Assembly: GCF_023221595.1 (NCBI RefSeq)
Contig: NZ_CP096563.1
Span: 5,389,001-5,453,000 of the forward strand
DNA: 64,000 bases
Source: Rhodococcus qingshengii JCM 15477
GTDB taxonomy: Bacteria; Actinomycetota; Actinomycetes; Mycobacteriales; Mycobacteriaceae
Reading direction: 5' to 3'
Under the pieces are notes generated by a model, which ran no database searches, was not told the DNA's origin, and worked only from the letters and a program-made list of their open reading frames with translations. Of the stretch, positions 1 through 8,002 are shown one piece after another. The translations under genes were made by a program, and so were the position numbers. Position 1 is the stretch's first letter; every line of letters begins with the position of its first letter.

Positions 1-154
1 CCAAGGTACCGAAAATCTTGCCCTGCAACCTATTCTGGCGGGGCGCTACTTCGATCGCTTCACCTGCGTCGACGGGTCGTGGCAGTTCAGCTCGAGACTC
101 TTCTGTCTGGACAACATGGGCGAGATGTCCGCGCATGCCAAGCGGGCACTGTAG
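1..154 (+). CDS. SnoaL-like (NTF2-fold) protein, C-terminal end only
   Basis: The reading frame open from base 2 runs to a TAG at 152-154 and encodes about 50 residues, including the short stretch AGRYFDRF followed by DGSWQF. A 'Y.D.f...DG.W.i..R' pattern is typical of the last strands of SnoaL/NTF2-like domains, which serve as small hydratases, isomerases or binding proteins. The start lies outside the window. The stop is 13 bases before the start of the F420 oxidoreductase, so the two are probably co-transcribed. Family assignment rests on this short tail and is tentative. Confidence 0.55.
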   Translation, partial: QGTENLALQPILAGRYFDRFTCVDGSWQFSSRLFCLDNMGEMSAHAKRAL

Positions 155-167
155 AGGAACGACGACT

Positions 168-1064
168 GTGGAAATCGGCGTCAACATCTTGGGCCTCGAG
201 GCCCTGTTCGACGGCAAGATTCGCCCGGTTCTGGACTTCGCCGCGCGTGCTGACCGTGCCGGGATCGATCTGATCTGCACCGGCGATCATCTCGGGTTCA
301 ATGCCGAAGCACACGCTCAGCGGGTAGCCGAACACAACTTCTTGTTCCCGTTGGATCACCCTTGGTACGAACCGATTTCACTTCTTTCCTCGATCGCCAC
401 AGTGACCGAACGCGCTCGCCTCGGAGTATCGGTTCTGATCGCCACTGTTCGCCCAGCCGCCCTGCTTGCCAAACAGGTTGCAACTCTCGACTCATTGTCC
501 GAAGGTCGAGCCGTCATGGGTTTCGGCGTCGGTTGGCAAGAAGCCGAATACACCGCTACCAACATGCCTTTCGACGCGCGATTCGGGCGCATGGAGGAGG
601 CTGTCGCAGCGTGTCGCGAACTGTGGACCAATGCTCCGGCCACCTTCAAGGGACGCGACTTCGCCTTCGAGAACTACCACAGCCTCCCGCTGCCGATCCA
701 AAATCGCGTACCGGTGCTCTTCGGTTTCGGACCAAGCCGGCGGAACTTCGACCGCATAGCACGCGTCGCCGACGGTTGGACCGTGAACCCGACCGACCTG
801 GGAACGTTCACCGACAGTGTCACATTGCTGCGCAACACGTTCGAAGCCCACGACCGCGAGCCGGATACCGCACGTGTGCAAGTGTCTGCGGCGCCGGTTC
901 GGCGCGACAATCGGTCCGTCGACCTCTCGGCAACCGCTGACAAGGTCCTGGACTGGTCCGACCGCGGCGCGTCTGCCGTGGTGCTTCGGCCTGCCGTATT
1001 CGATTGCGCTGCCGAAGAACTACCGGAATTACTCGACTGGATGACCAGCATCAAGGAGGCGTGA
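168..1064 (+). CDS. LLM-class F420-dependent oxidoreductase
   Basis: Predicted 298-residue luciferase-like (TIM-barrel) oxidoreductase of the kind that uses coenzyme F420 in actinobacteria. The start chosen is the GTG at 168, giving VEIGVNILG, preceded by an AGAGGA-like ribosome site. An in-frame ATG at 18 would extend through the upstream gene and gives a low-complexity, non-homologous N-terminus. Seen in the protein: an early 'TGDH' loop, a 'TVRPAALLAKQVATLDSLSEGR' type central strand-helix (shown only in part here) and 'GFGVGW', all characteristic of the LLM family. The substrate is unknown. It sits between two SnoaL-like genes, and its stop is 1 base from the next ATG, so this is probably a three-gene operon acting on one small molecule. 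Confidence 0.85.
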   Translation: MEIGVNILGLEALFDGKIRPVLDFAARADRAGIDLICTGDHLGFNAEAHAQRVAEHNFLFPLDHPWYEPISLLSSIATVTERARLGVSVLIATVRPAALLAKQVATLDSLSEGRAVMGFGVGWQEAEYTATNMPFDARFGRMEEAVAACRELWTNAPATFKGRDFAFENYHSLPLPIQNRVPVLFGFGPSRRNFDRIARVADGWTVNPTDLGTFTDSVTLLRNTFEAHDREPDTARVQVSAAPVRRDNRSVDLSATADKVLDWSDRGASAVVLRPAVFDCAAEELPELLDWMTSIKEA

Positions 1065-1065
1065 C

Positions 1066-1575
1066 ATGGACCAGGCACTGCAGGATCTCATCGACAAGCA
1101 GGCAATTCGTGAGGTGGTTCTGACGTACTGCCGCGGCATCGATCGCCTCGACTTCGATCTCGTCCGCAGCGCCTACCACCCGGACGCGATCGACCATCAC
1201 ACCGGATTCGACGGCACCATCGACGAGTACATCGCCTGGGCCACAACAAAACTCTCCGCGATCGGCGGCACGATGCACCACATCGGCAACCACCTGGTCG
1301 AACTGCACGGCGATCACGCGATCAGCGAGGCATATTCGATGTCCACACACTGGGGCGGGCCCGAAGACATCGGAATGATCAACTTCACCAGTGGTGCGCG
1401 GTTCATCGACCACATGGAGCGACGCGACGGCCGTTGGGCGATCAAGGAGAGATGGGCCGTACGCGAGTGGACTCGCTCGGACGAGGGCCGCTTCGTCAAC
1501 CCCGAAGGGCCTGGTCCGCGTGGGCGTCGAGATGCCTCGGATCCGCTCACCGCACTACGAAGGTCCCTTGAATAA
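1066..1575 (+). CDS. SnoaL-like / nuclear transport factor 2 family protein
   Basis: Predicted 169-residue protein whose first 130 residues have the SnoaL_4 pattern: a helical start (KQAIREVVLTYCRGID), then DLVRSAYHPDA.DHH, then a 'HHIGNHLVEL' strand, ending with 'RRDGRWAIKERW'. Family members are cytosolic cone-shaped hydratases, isomerases or ligand binders, often found in steroid and aromatic catabolic loci. The ATG at 1066 follows the upstream TGA by one base, with GGAGG just before, so translation is probably coupled. The last 35 residues (GPGPRGRRDASDP) look disordered. Specific function unknown. Confidence 0.8.
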   Translation: MDQALQDLIDKQAIREVVLTYCRGIDRLDFDLVRSAYHPDAIDHHTGFDGTIDEYIAWATTKLSAIGGTMHHIGNHLVELHGDHAISEAYSMSTHWGGPEDIGMINFTSGARFIDHMERRDGRWAIKERWAVREWTRSDEGRFVNPEGPGPRGRRDASDPLTALRRSLE

Positions 1576-1583
1576 CTTGGGGT

Positions 1584-2855
1584 TCAGTCTTCGAGGTCGA
1601 ATTCAACTCGCGCTCTCGCGAACAACATGCGGATATCCTTCCCGAACGTGACTGCTGCCGTTCCCAATGCATTGACCGCTGCGGTCAACGGGTCCGATTC
1701 GATCGCGTCGAAAATCGCATTGAGAGCGTAGGACGGGACATGAATATTCCCGTGATCGAACGGATTGGACTCCGGTTGCGGCGAATGGTCCACTATCTCG
1801 ATCTTGACTTCCAACTCCACATTCTCGGTCCCCGCACCGAATTCCTCCTCGTGTAGGTGCTCGAATGCCGCTGTGCGATTTCCGAAGGGTTCCGGAAGTT
1901 GTTGTCCCACATGCATAGCGTTGAGGGCCGGACGAACCCAATCCCTGTCGGCTAATCCCGCATGCTCATACGCCTGCACAGCGGCCCAAAACGCGAGTCG
2001 ACGAAGAGTCGCGACGTTCATGCGGACGACCGCTTCGACAAGTGGTCGGTCCATACGAGCTAGATCTTTGCCGGACTGGAATCGTTCGAGTTCAGGCATC
2101 GGATCTCCTCCCCACTCCTGCCGCTCTCGTTCAGCAGCTTCGGCGCGGAGGTCACTGATTTGCACAACCCTGGACGGCTCGCCGTTCTCGCCGTAAATCG
2201 TTATCCATTTCGACTCGATGTCCCGTTGTGGACGAGGAATCGGTTCAGGTATCGGTTCGTCCACAGGAACGCCATATCCCGGCATGTCCCACTGCAGCGA
2301 TGGCCGCACCTCGTCACCACCTGCAGGCCACATACGCACCCGCCAAACATCTCCGGGTTCCGTCGATCCGGGCCAGCCGTAGTTTACAAAACCGCGGCCG
2401 GCAATCTCGACCAGATATGACCCCTCGGGTACATCACAGACAATGAACTCCCCACCCGGAGGTGAATCAAAGCTGATTGACCCCTGCGGACCAACCGTCA
2501 GAAACGACTCACTGACCTGCTGCCATTTCTCGCGATCGGATGTGGGTCGGGAGGACCAGACTTCGACCGTTGTATGCATGTTGAAGTTGTTCTGGTGCGG
2601 GCTCAGGACAATCACAACTGTGCCGTCACTGTAAGCAGGGCGCGAAGCCATCGCGAGTTCGAGCAGGTCCGTTTCCCTCCCGAAACCGTCATCGTCGCCG
2701 TATATGTAAAACTGTCCATAGTCCATGAAGAGCACAAGCGACTGTTCACTGAGTTTCACCGCGTTGTCTGCCACAAGCCGATACTTACACAGTGGCACGA
2801 CAATCACGTTCGAGTTTCGAATGAACAGGATCCAAAACGCAAGCACAATAAGCAT
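1584..2855 (-). CDS. hypothetical protein, possible ComJ-like N-terminal region
   Basis: A 423-residue open frame with no confident family. The N-terminus as drawn begins with a hydrophobic stretch (MLIVLAFWILF). No good ribosome site precedes it, so translation could begin further in, for example at the ATG near 2726. Residues about 35-175 carry a 'YGQFYIYG ... F.VG..GSISFDSP ... VPEGSYLVEI' pattern that loosely recalls ComJ-type beta proteins; this is a guess from pattern only. The second half is helical and charged (EAAERERQEW, VEAVVRMNVATLRRLAFWAAVQAYEHAGL). Its DNA is visibly more AT-rich and less codon-biased than its neighbours, suggesting recent transfer. Stop-to-stop it converges on the SnoaL gene with 8 bases between. 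Confidence 0.55.
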   Translation of the reverse strand: MLIVLAFWILFIRNSNVIVVPLCKYRLVADNAVKLSEQSLVLFMDYGQFYIYGDDDGFGRETDLLELAMASRPAYSDGTVVIVLSPHQNNFNMHTTVEVWSSRPTSDREKWQQVSESFLTVGPQGSISFDSPPGGEFIVCDVPEGSYLVEIAGRGFVNYGWPGSTEPGDVWRVRMWPAGGDEVRPSLQWDMPGYGVPVDEPIPEPIPRPQRDIESKWITIYGENGEPSRVVQISDLRAEAAERERQEWGGDPMPELERFQSGKDLARMDRPLVEAVVRMNVATLRRLAFWAAVQAYEHAGLADRDWVRPALNAMHVGQQLPEPFGNRTAAFEHLHEEEFGAGTENVELEVKIEIVDHSPQPESNPFDHGNIHVPSYALNAIFDAIESDPLTAAVNALGTAAVTFGKDIRMLFARARVEFDLED

Positions 2856-2902
2856 TTCGGCCGATTCGGACTATTCCGACTGCTTTGAGAATTCAGTTCG
2901 CA

Positions 2903-2918
2903 TCGAACACACATTCGA
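2903..2918 (+). promoter_or_regulatory. Candidate LexA (SOS) box
   Basis: TCGAACACACATTCGA is a near-perfect match to the actinobacterial SOS box TCGAAC-N4-GTTCGA (one mismatch in the conserved positions). It lies 13 bases upstream of the HNH gene start. A -10-like TAGTAT follows at 2920-2925, about 7 bases before the ATG, so a LexA repressor bound here would cover the promoter. Confidence 0.65.
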
Positions 2919-2931
2919 ATAGTATGGATGC

Positions 2932-4428
2932 ATGGTCAACCCCACGACAGAGCTCTTCGGTATCTCAGCACAGCTGACCGGTACCGAAACTGATTGTGCG
3001 CTGGTTGATCTCATGACCGATCTGCACGCATGCGAGGCGATGCTGGTCGAACGCAAGCTCGCTGTGATTGCCGAGTTCTTTTCGCGGCGAAGCTCGGAGC
3101 ATGTCGCCAGTGGTGCGTGGTCGTCGACCGCACACGAGTTGGCGGAGTCGGAAGTCGGTGCGTCACTGACGATGGGTCGCGCGGCTGCCGGCAAGCTGAT
3201 CGGGTTGGGGTTCTCGTTAAGGACTCGTCTGCATCGCACTCGAGCGGCGATGGCGCGTGGCGAGTTGGATCTGTACCGAGTTGGTTTGATCGATTCCGCG
3301 ACCGCGAACGTGAAAGACGAATTGATCGACGAGGTGGAACGACTACTGCTCGAGCAGGTTCTCGCCCCACCAGTAGCAGGCGGAACGGGCTTGACGGGAA
3401 GACGACTGACAGCGGCGATCGATCGGATCGTGGCGATGGTGGACCCGGAAGGTATGCGAGAACGCCGACGCCGTGCTCTCACCGATCGCTTCGTCGGGGT
3501 CAGCGCTGCCGAGGACGGGATGGCAAAGATCTTGGGAAGCGTTCCGGCAGAGCAGGCTCGGGCATTCGACGGCCGACTACGCGAGTTGGCAGTGTCGGTA
3601 TGCCGAAACGACTCTCGAACGTACGAGCAGCGACGAGCCGACGCGCTCTTCGAGTTGACCAACGGATCACAATTCTTGCCGTGCAACTGTGGCCGAGCTG
3701 ATTGCCCGCAGGATCGTAGCGGTGGTGTTGTCGTTCGTCGGCCCGTGGTTCACGTCGTGATGACTGATTCCACTCTGCACGGTGGCGGCGAGCCCGCCCA
3801 CCTCGACGGGTACGGGGTGATCAGCGCTGAGCATGCTCGCGATATCGCCCGTGGCGCCGTAATTCGAAACGTCCGAGCACCTGCTGATGACGTCGCAGAG
3901 CCGGTGCCTGCTTCGGCGCGCGTCTACCGACCGGGCGCCGTTCTCGATACCTGGTTACGGATCATCGCGGGCAGCTGCCAATGGCTGCATTGTGATGTCC
4001 CGGCCTGGAATTCCGATCTGGACCACAATGAACCGTTCCATCACGGCGACCCCGAATGCGGCGGTAAAACGGTCGCGTCGAATATGAGTGCGTTCTGCCG
4101 CAACCATCATCGCCTCAAGCATTCCGACCGGTGGCGGTTCACGTCGAACGAGGATCGGACCATGTCGCTGACGTCGCCGACCGGGCATTGTTACCGAACG
4201 CGACCCGCAGGATTGATGGCTGGATCGCACGAACCGACACCGCCCCAGGGCGGTCGAAATCGGCGGACCCAGGCGGAGAACAAAGCTGCCCGTATCCAGA
4301 GTGAACGCAATCGCCAGCGCCGACGGATACAGAAACGAGCAGAGGAGCACGTTCAATACAAGCGGCGGAAATCACCGCGAGCCCGCCGAGAACCCAACGA
4401 CTACGGGGACGACCCGCCACCGTTCTGA
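2932..4428 (+). CDS. DUF222 / HNH endonuclease domain protein (13E12 repeat family)
   Basis: A 498-residue protein of the DUF222-HNH family, abundant in actinobacteria and related to the mycobacterial 13E12 repeat proteins. Residues 1-300 form the helical DUF222 part. Residues about 345-405 form an HNH nuclease motif: the C..L.CDVPAW segment, then 'DLDHNEPFHHGD' and 'NMSAFCRNHHRLKH', which supply the metal-binding Cys/His residues and the H-N-H core. The basic, Arg-rich C-terminus (QRRRIQKRAEEH, KRRKSPRARRE) suggests nucleic-acid contact. No Shine-Dalgarno precedes the ATG, and the -10-like TAGTAT ends 6 bases upstream, fitting a leaderless message. A probable LexA box at 2903 implies DNA-damage induction. 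The exact target and role are unknown. Confidence 0.88.
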   Translation: MVNPTTELFGISAQLTGTETDCALVDLMTDLHACEAMLVERKLAVIAEFFSRRSSEHVASGAWSSTAHELAESEVGASLTMGRAAAGKLIGLGFSLRTRLHRTRAAMARGELDLYRVGLIDSATANVKDELIDEVERLLLEQVLAPPVAGGTGLTGRRLTAAIDRIVAMVDPEGMRERRRRALTDRFVGVSAAEDGMAKILGSVPAEQARAFDGRLRELAVSVCRNDSRTYEQRRADALFELTNGSQFLPCNCGRADCPQDRSGGVVVRRPVVHVVMTDSTLHGGGEPAHLDGYGVISAEHARDIARGAVIRNVRAPADDVAEPVPASARVYRPGAVLDTWLRIIAGSCQWLHCDVPAWNSDLDHNEPFHHGDPECGGKTVASNMSAFCRNHHRLKHSDRWRFTSNEDRTMSLTSPTGHCYRTRPAGLMAGSHEPTPPQGGRNRRTQAENKAARIQSERNRQRRRIQKRAEEHVQYKRRKSPRARREPNDYGDDPPPF

Positions 4429-4468
4429 GATACCGAGCGGTGTCGAGGCGCGCCGACGGGTCGCAGGG

Positions 4469-4624
4469 TCAGTCTGACGTCGGCTTGGTGCCGTCTTCTG
4501 GTGCCGGATCGTCGTCGGCAAGCGGATCTATGGTGTCGACACCTTCAAGGACGGTCAGCTCTTCTTCCGCCTCGGCGAGGAGCCCTTTGGCTTCAGCTTC
4601 GACCTTCTTCACCCAATCGGACAT
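4469..4624 (-). CDS. Small acidic hypothetical protein, 51 residues
   Basis: A short reverse-strand gene. It starts at the ATG at 4624 (MSDWVKKVEAEAKGLL) and ends with TGA at 4469. The product has an amphipathic charged helix (residues 2-25, alternating K/E/A/L) followed by a disordered acidic tail rich in D and P (residues 30-51). A purine-rich GAAGAGAAGAGG lies upstream of the ATG. Codon use has the expected strong G/C third positions, which supports a real gene although no family is recognised. Its 3' end converges on the HNH gene. Confidence 0.6.
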   Translation of the reverse strand: MSDWVKKVEAEAKGLLAEAEEELTVLEGVDTIDPLADDDPAPEDGTKPTSD

Positions 4625-4759
4625 CCCGAGCCTCTTCTCTTCCGAAGCGAGTTCCCGCTGTAACTGAACTCAGACTACGTCGCCGGCGACGAATTTCGCC
4701 GTCCCCTCGGGTCAGTACTCATGACCGAGTAATCATGATTCACGAAGGACGGAGCACGC

Positions 4760-5584
4760 ATGCCCGGACAGTTGGAAGGCAAAACCGCACTGATCACCGG
4801 GGCCGCCCGAGGTCAGGGCAGGAGCCACGCCGTGCGATTGGCGCAGGAGGGCGCGAACATCATTGCGCTCGACATCTGCCGTCAGATCGAATCGGTGGCC
4901 TACCCGATGGGAACCGCCGACGATTTGCGGCAGACAACAGCAGCGGTCGAGAACCTGGGACGAAGTATCGTCGCGCGAGAAGTGGATGTTCGCGATCTGT
5001 CCGCACTGCGAACTGCGGTATCCGAAGGAATTGCGGAGCTGGGCAGCGTCGACATCGTCCTGGCCAACGCCGGTATCGGCATGATGTCCCCGGATATCGA
5101 CGATGCTCGCGCCTTCCGCGACCAGATGGAGGTCAACCTATTCGGCGTCTGGAATACCGTCCAGGCCGCAGCGCCCGCGATGATCGAACAAGGTACAGGT
5201 GGCGCAATAGTCCTGACCGGATCAACTCTGGGACTTGTCGGTCGTGGAGGTGACGGCACCGGCGGATCCGACGGCTACTGCGCGAGTAAACACGCCATCG
5301 TGGGGCTTGGGCGCACGTGGTCGCACTGGCTTGCTCCCCACAATATTCGTGTCAACTCCGTGCACCCGACTGGCGCGAATACACCGATGGTCGTCAACGA
5401 CGCGGTCGCGAAGCTGTTTGCGGACTCCCCGACATCGAGCGGAGCCGACGTGGGCAACCTCTTGAACGTCGAGTTGATCGAAGCTGCCGACGTCAGCAAC
5501 GCGATAGCCTGGCTGGTTTCGGATCAGGCTCGATACGTCACAGGTATCGCGTTGCCGGTCGACGCCGGGTTCACGGCCAAATAG
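4760..5584 (+). CDS. Mycofactocin-coupled short-chain dehydrogenase
   Basis: A 274-residue SDR. The N-terminal nucleotide motif TGAARGQGRSHA (residues 13-24) and the long insertion after ALDIC (IESVAYPMGTADDLRQT... through a VEN-LGRSI helix) mark the subgroup of SDRs found in mycofactocin-producing actinobacteria, whose NAD is thought to stay bound and be recycled by mycofactocin. The catalytic Ser (TGSTLG) and the YCASK motif are intact. The C-terminus 'ARYVTGIALPVDAG' is standard. Likely an alcohol or hydroxysteroid dehydrogenase; substrate unknown. An ATG with GGA-type ribosome site follows an AT-rich promoter stretch at 4700-4745. It is convergent with the next SDR. Confidence 0.85.
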   Translation: MPGQLEGKTALITGAARGQGRSHAVRLAQEGANIIALDICRQIESVAYPMGTADDLRQTTAAVENLGRSIVAREVDVRDLSALRTAVSEGIAELGSVDIVLANAGIGMMSPDIDDARAFRDQMEVNLFGVWNTVQAAAPAMIEQGTGGAIVLTGSTLGLVGRGGDGTGGSDGYCASKHAIVGLGRTWSHWLAPHNIRVNSVHPTGANTPMVVNDAVAKLFADSPTSSGADVGNLLNVELIEAADVSNAIAWLVSDQARYVTGIALPVDAGFTAK

Positions 5585-5615
5585 ACGCCGGATACACCGG
5601 CTGCGTCGCCGTCGA

Positions 5616-6404
5616 TCAGTCGACGGTCGGCGCCCACTGCACGCCGTTGATGTGCCCACCACCGTCGACGAAGAGGGTGTTGCCGGTGACGTAACGGCTG
5701 TCGTCACTTGCCAGGAAGGCCGCAACGGGGCCGATGTCGTCGAGGGGATCGCCGATCCGCCCCATCGGGTTCTGTGCGGCCATCACTGCCACGTTCTCCG
5801 GATTGGCTTCGGCGACACGCTTGTACGCCGCACTCTGCGCACCGGGACAGATGACGTTGCAGTTCACCTGCTTGGGAGCCCACTCGCGGGCAGCAGTGCG
5901 AGTCAGGGTTCGCAATGCTTCCTTCGCCGCGTTGTACTGCACCGAGTACATGTGAGCATTCACGCCGTTGAGGCTGCACATGTTGATCACGCGGCCCGTG
6001 CCGTGACGCTCCAGTTCCGGCAGGGCAGCCTGCATCGCCCAGAATGCCGCCATCACTGCCATGTCGAAACCGCCGCGCAATTGCTCGTCGGACATCTTCT
6101 CGAGCCGAGCGAAACCGAAAGTCCGCCAAGCATTGTTCACCAGGATGTCGAGGCGTCCGAACCGCTCGACGGACTTGTCGACCATGGCGACAACCTGAGC
6201 TTTGTCAGTGACGTCGGTCCGGACGAATTCCGCCTCCGCGCCCCATTCGTCCCGCAACCACTGGGTGGTTTCGAGGCCCGCCGCCTCGTCGATCTCGGCA
6301 ACCAACACCGACGCGCCTTCACGCGCGAACGCGCCCGCCACTCCGCGCCCGATGCCCATACCGGCACCGGTGACCACTGCTACACGTCCGTCGAGCTTGC
6401 CCAC
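5616..6404 (-). CDS. Short-chain dehydrogenase/reductase
   Basis: A 262-residue classical SDR: TGAGMGIGRG cofactor loop (residues 12-21), NNAW at the end of strand 4, catalytic Ser in MCSLNG, YNAAK active site and ending RYVTGNTLFVDGG. The second position of the catalytic tetrad motif is N rather than the common S, which is tolerated in the family. Probably NAD(H)-dependent oxidation of a hydroxyacyl or hydroxysteroid intermediate, given the neighbouring beta-oxidation genes. A strong stem-loop (6430-6469) separates it from the thioesterase-MaoC-thiolase operon on the same strand, so it is likely transcribed on its own. Confidence 0.85.
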   Translation of the reverse strand: MGKLDGRVAVVTGAGMGIGRGVAGAFAREGASVLVAEIDEAAGLETTQWLRDEWGAEAEFVRTDVTDKAQVVAMVDKSVERFGRLDILVNNAWRTFGFARLEKMSDEQLRGGFDMAVMAAFWAMQAALPELERHGTGRVINMCSLNGVNAHMYSVQYNAAKEALRTLTRTAAREWAPKQVNCNVICPGAQSAAYKRVAEANPENVAVMAAQNPMGRIGDPLDDIGPVAAFLASDDSRYVTGNTLFVDGGGHINGVQWAPTVD

Positions 6405-6429
6405 TGGGCCCTCCTTCGTCAGAACCCCT

Positions 6430-6469
6430 GTGCGCCTTTTTGGTAGTTCCCACTACCAAAAAGGCGCAC
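6430..6469 (-). terminator. Strong stem-loop, probable transcription terminator
   Basis: Two perfect 17-base arms (GTGCGCCTTTTTGGTAG and its complement) around a 6-base loop. Seen from the reverse strand, the stem lies just after the stop of the thioesterase gene and before the SDR gene, so it should end the five-gene operon coming from 12.6 kb. The A/T run lies inside the stem. Confidence 0.75.
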
Positions 6470-6482
6470 GGGGGCGAAGCCC

Positions 6483-7133
6483 CTACCTGGGGCGCGGCAC
6501 GGTCTTGTCGATGAACAGTCCCTCTACCGACACACACAATTCGCCGTCCGCAGTTTTGATCTCACCGACGGTGTGAATCTTGCGGCCGTCCTTGGACAGG
6601 AATTTGCCGCTGATCGTGAGGGGCTCGAACAGCGGAGTCGGGCGATGGTACCGAGTGCTCAATTGTGCTGTCATGCCGGAAGTTCCACCCCAGGCGTTCG
6701 CGACGCCGAGAACGTGATCGAGCAGCAGCGCCGAAACACCGCCGTGCACATGGCCGGGAGGGCCCTGGTACGGCAGCGTCAACGTGACCACTCCCTGCAC
6801 CGACCCGTCAGCGAGCCCTTCCAGAACGAGCGGCGGCGCAATGGCGTTCTCGGGGCCGGTCACGGGGTCGTGACGAGTCACGCCCTCACCGTTCCACATG
6901 TCGATCAAGCGCTCGGCCACCTCGGGTGAGTGCTGCTCGAGGTGCTCGGCAATGCTGTTGAGCTCCTCCGCAACCCGGTCCAGATTGGCGTTTCCGCGGT
7001 CGGTGCGCAGCATCGCGTCGACAACGCGACGCGCTGCTGCCGTGGCCCGGTCGACCGGGGCGTCCTGCGGCGGCGACGTCAGAATCGTGCCGCCCGGATG
7101 TGTCGCTGCTGTGGGGTGCGAACCGAGGTCCAT
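6483..7133 (-). CDS. PaaI-family (hotdog) thioesterase
   Basis: A 216-residue protein with a C-terminal hotdog domain of the PaaI/4HBT group: 'GPPGHVHGGVSALLLDHVLG' region with the HGG turn, then 'TAQLSTRYHRPTPL', then 'GKFLSKDGRKIHTVGEI'. The enzyme should hydrolyse acyl-CoA or aryl-CoA thioesters in the cytosol. The start used is the ATG at 7133, which overlaps the TGA of the MaoC gene by one base (TGATG), so the two are translationally coupled. An upstream ATG would give a poorly conserved leader lying inside the MaoC gene. In a steroid cluster it may release stalled CoA intermediates. Confidence 0.85.
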   Translation of the reverse strand: MDLGSHPTAATHPGGTILTSPPQDAPVDRATAAARRVVDAMLRTDRGNANLDRVAEELNSIAEHLEQHSPEVAERLIDMWNGEGVTRHDPVTGPENAIAPPLVLEGLADGSVQGVVTLTLPYQGPPGHVHGGVSALLLDHVLGVANAWGGTSGMTAQLSTRYHRPTPLFEPLTISGKFLSKDGRKIHTVGEIKTADGELCVSVEGLFIDKTVPRPR

Positions 7134-8002
7134 CAGTTGATCTCCATTGTTGCGTGCGTGAGAACCGGGGAGTTCTCGCGTTCGGGGCACGTCGCCGCCA
7201 ACGTCAGTGTGTTGCCGTCCTGCCATACCGAGGTGGTGATGGATTCGCCGGGGAAGAGCGAACCGGCAAACCGCACCGAGTAGTTCTTCACCCGCGTCGG
7301 ATCTCCGTCGAGAATCCCGTCTACCACGGCCTTGCAGACGATGCCGTACGACGCGAGGCCGTGCAGAATCGGTGCATCGAAGCCCGCCATCTTCGCGAAG
7401 GAGGGATCAGCGTGCAGCGGGTTCATGTCTCCACTGAGTCGGTACACCAGCGCCTGTGAGGGACTCGTGCTCGACGTCAGTACCTTGTCGGGCGCTCGAT
7501 CAGGCACCCCGGCAACAACTTCGGGTCCGGCGTTGCCGCCGAATCCACCTTCGCCGCGCGCCCAGATCTGCATTCCGGTGGTCCATAACGGATTCCCGTC
7601 CAGGTCCTCGGCCGCCGTCTCGAGAACGATCACAGCTGCCTTACCCTTGTCCCAGACATCGGCGACCCGAGAGGAAATACGGGCAGCACCCGTCGACGGG
7701 ATGGGCGCGTGAAGTGCCAGCGACTGCCCACCGTGCAGGATCTTTCGCAGATCGATGTCGATTCCCGGCATACTCATCGACGGTGCGGGCAGTACACCCG
7801 CCGAAACTCCCTGGCCTGCAACCATTGCAAACGTCGGGAGTACCTTCAGCCCCTTTTCGTACACCCAGGTCAGTTCGGCGGGATCGAGAGCATTCACCCC
7901 TGCCCCGAGTCCCAATTGGTAGAGCATGACGTCGCGATCGGTCCACGACGCCTCGCGCACAGTCGGTTCGGCGGCCAACGCCACCTCGAGATCGATAGCC
8001 AT
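7133..8002 (-). CDS. MaoC-like enoyl-CoA hydratase (double hotdog)
   Basis: A 289-residue (3R)-hydroxyacyl-CoA dehydratase / enoyl-CoA hydratase with an N-terminal degenerate hotdog (residues 1-140) and a C-terminal hydratase-2 domain (about 160-285). The C-terminal domain has the 'YRLSGDMNPLHADPSFAKMAGFDAPILHG' type catalytic loop (shown in part), with the D-N-H residues used for water addition. The family hydrates trans-2-enoyl-CoA in sterol side-chain and peroxisome-type beta-oxidation. The start is the ATG at 8002, which overlaps the thiolase stop by one base; longer starts read into the thiolase gene antisense to nothing known. The neighbours supply the dehydrogenase and thiolase steps before and after it. 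Confidence 0.87.
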   Translation of the reverse strand: MAIDLEVALAAEPTVREASWTDRDVMLYQLGLGAGVNALDPAELTWVYEKGLKVLPTFAMVAGQGVSAGVLPAPSMSMPGIDIDLRKILHGGQSLALHAPIPSTGAARISSRVADVWDKGKAAVIVLETAAEDLDGNPLWTTGMQIWARGEGGFGGNAGPEVVAGVPDRAPDKVLTSSTSPSQALVYRLSGDMNPLHADPSFAKMAGFDAPILHGLASYGIVCKAVVDGILDGDPTRVKNYSVRFAGSLFPGESITTSVWQDGNTLTLAATCPERENSPVLTHATMEIN

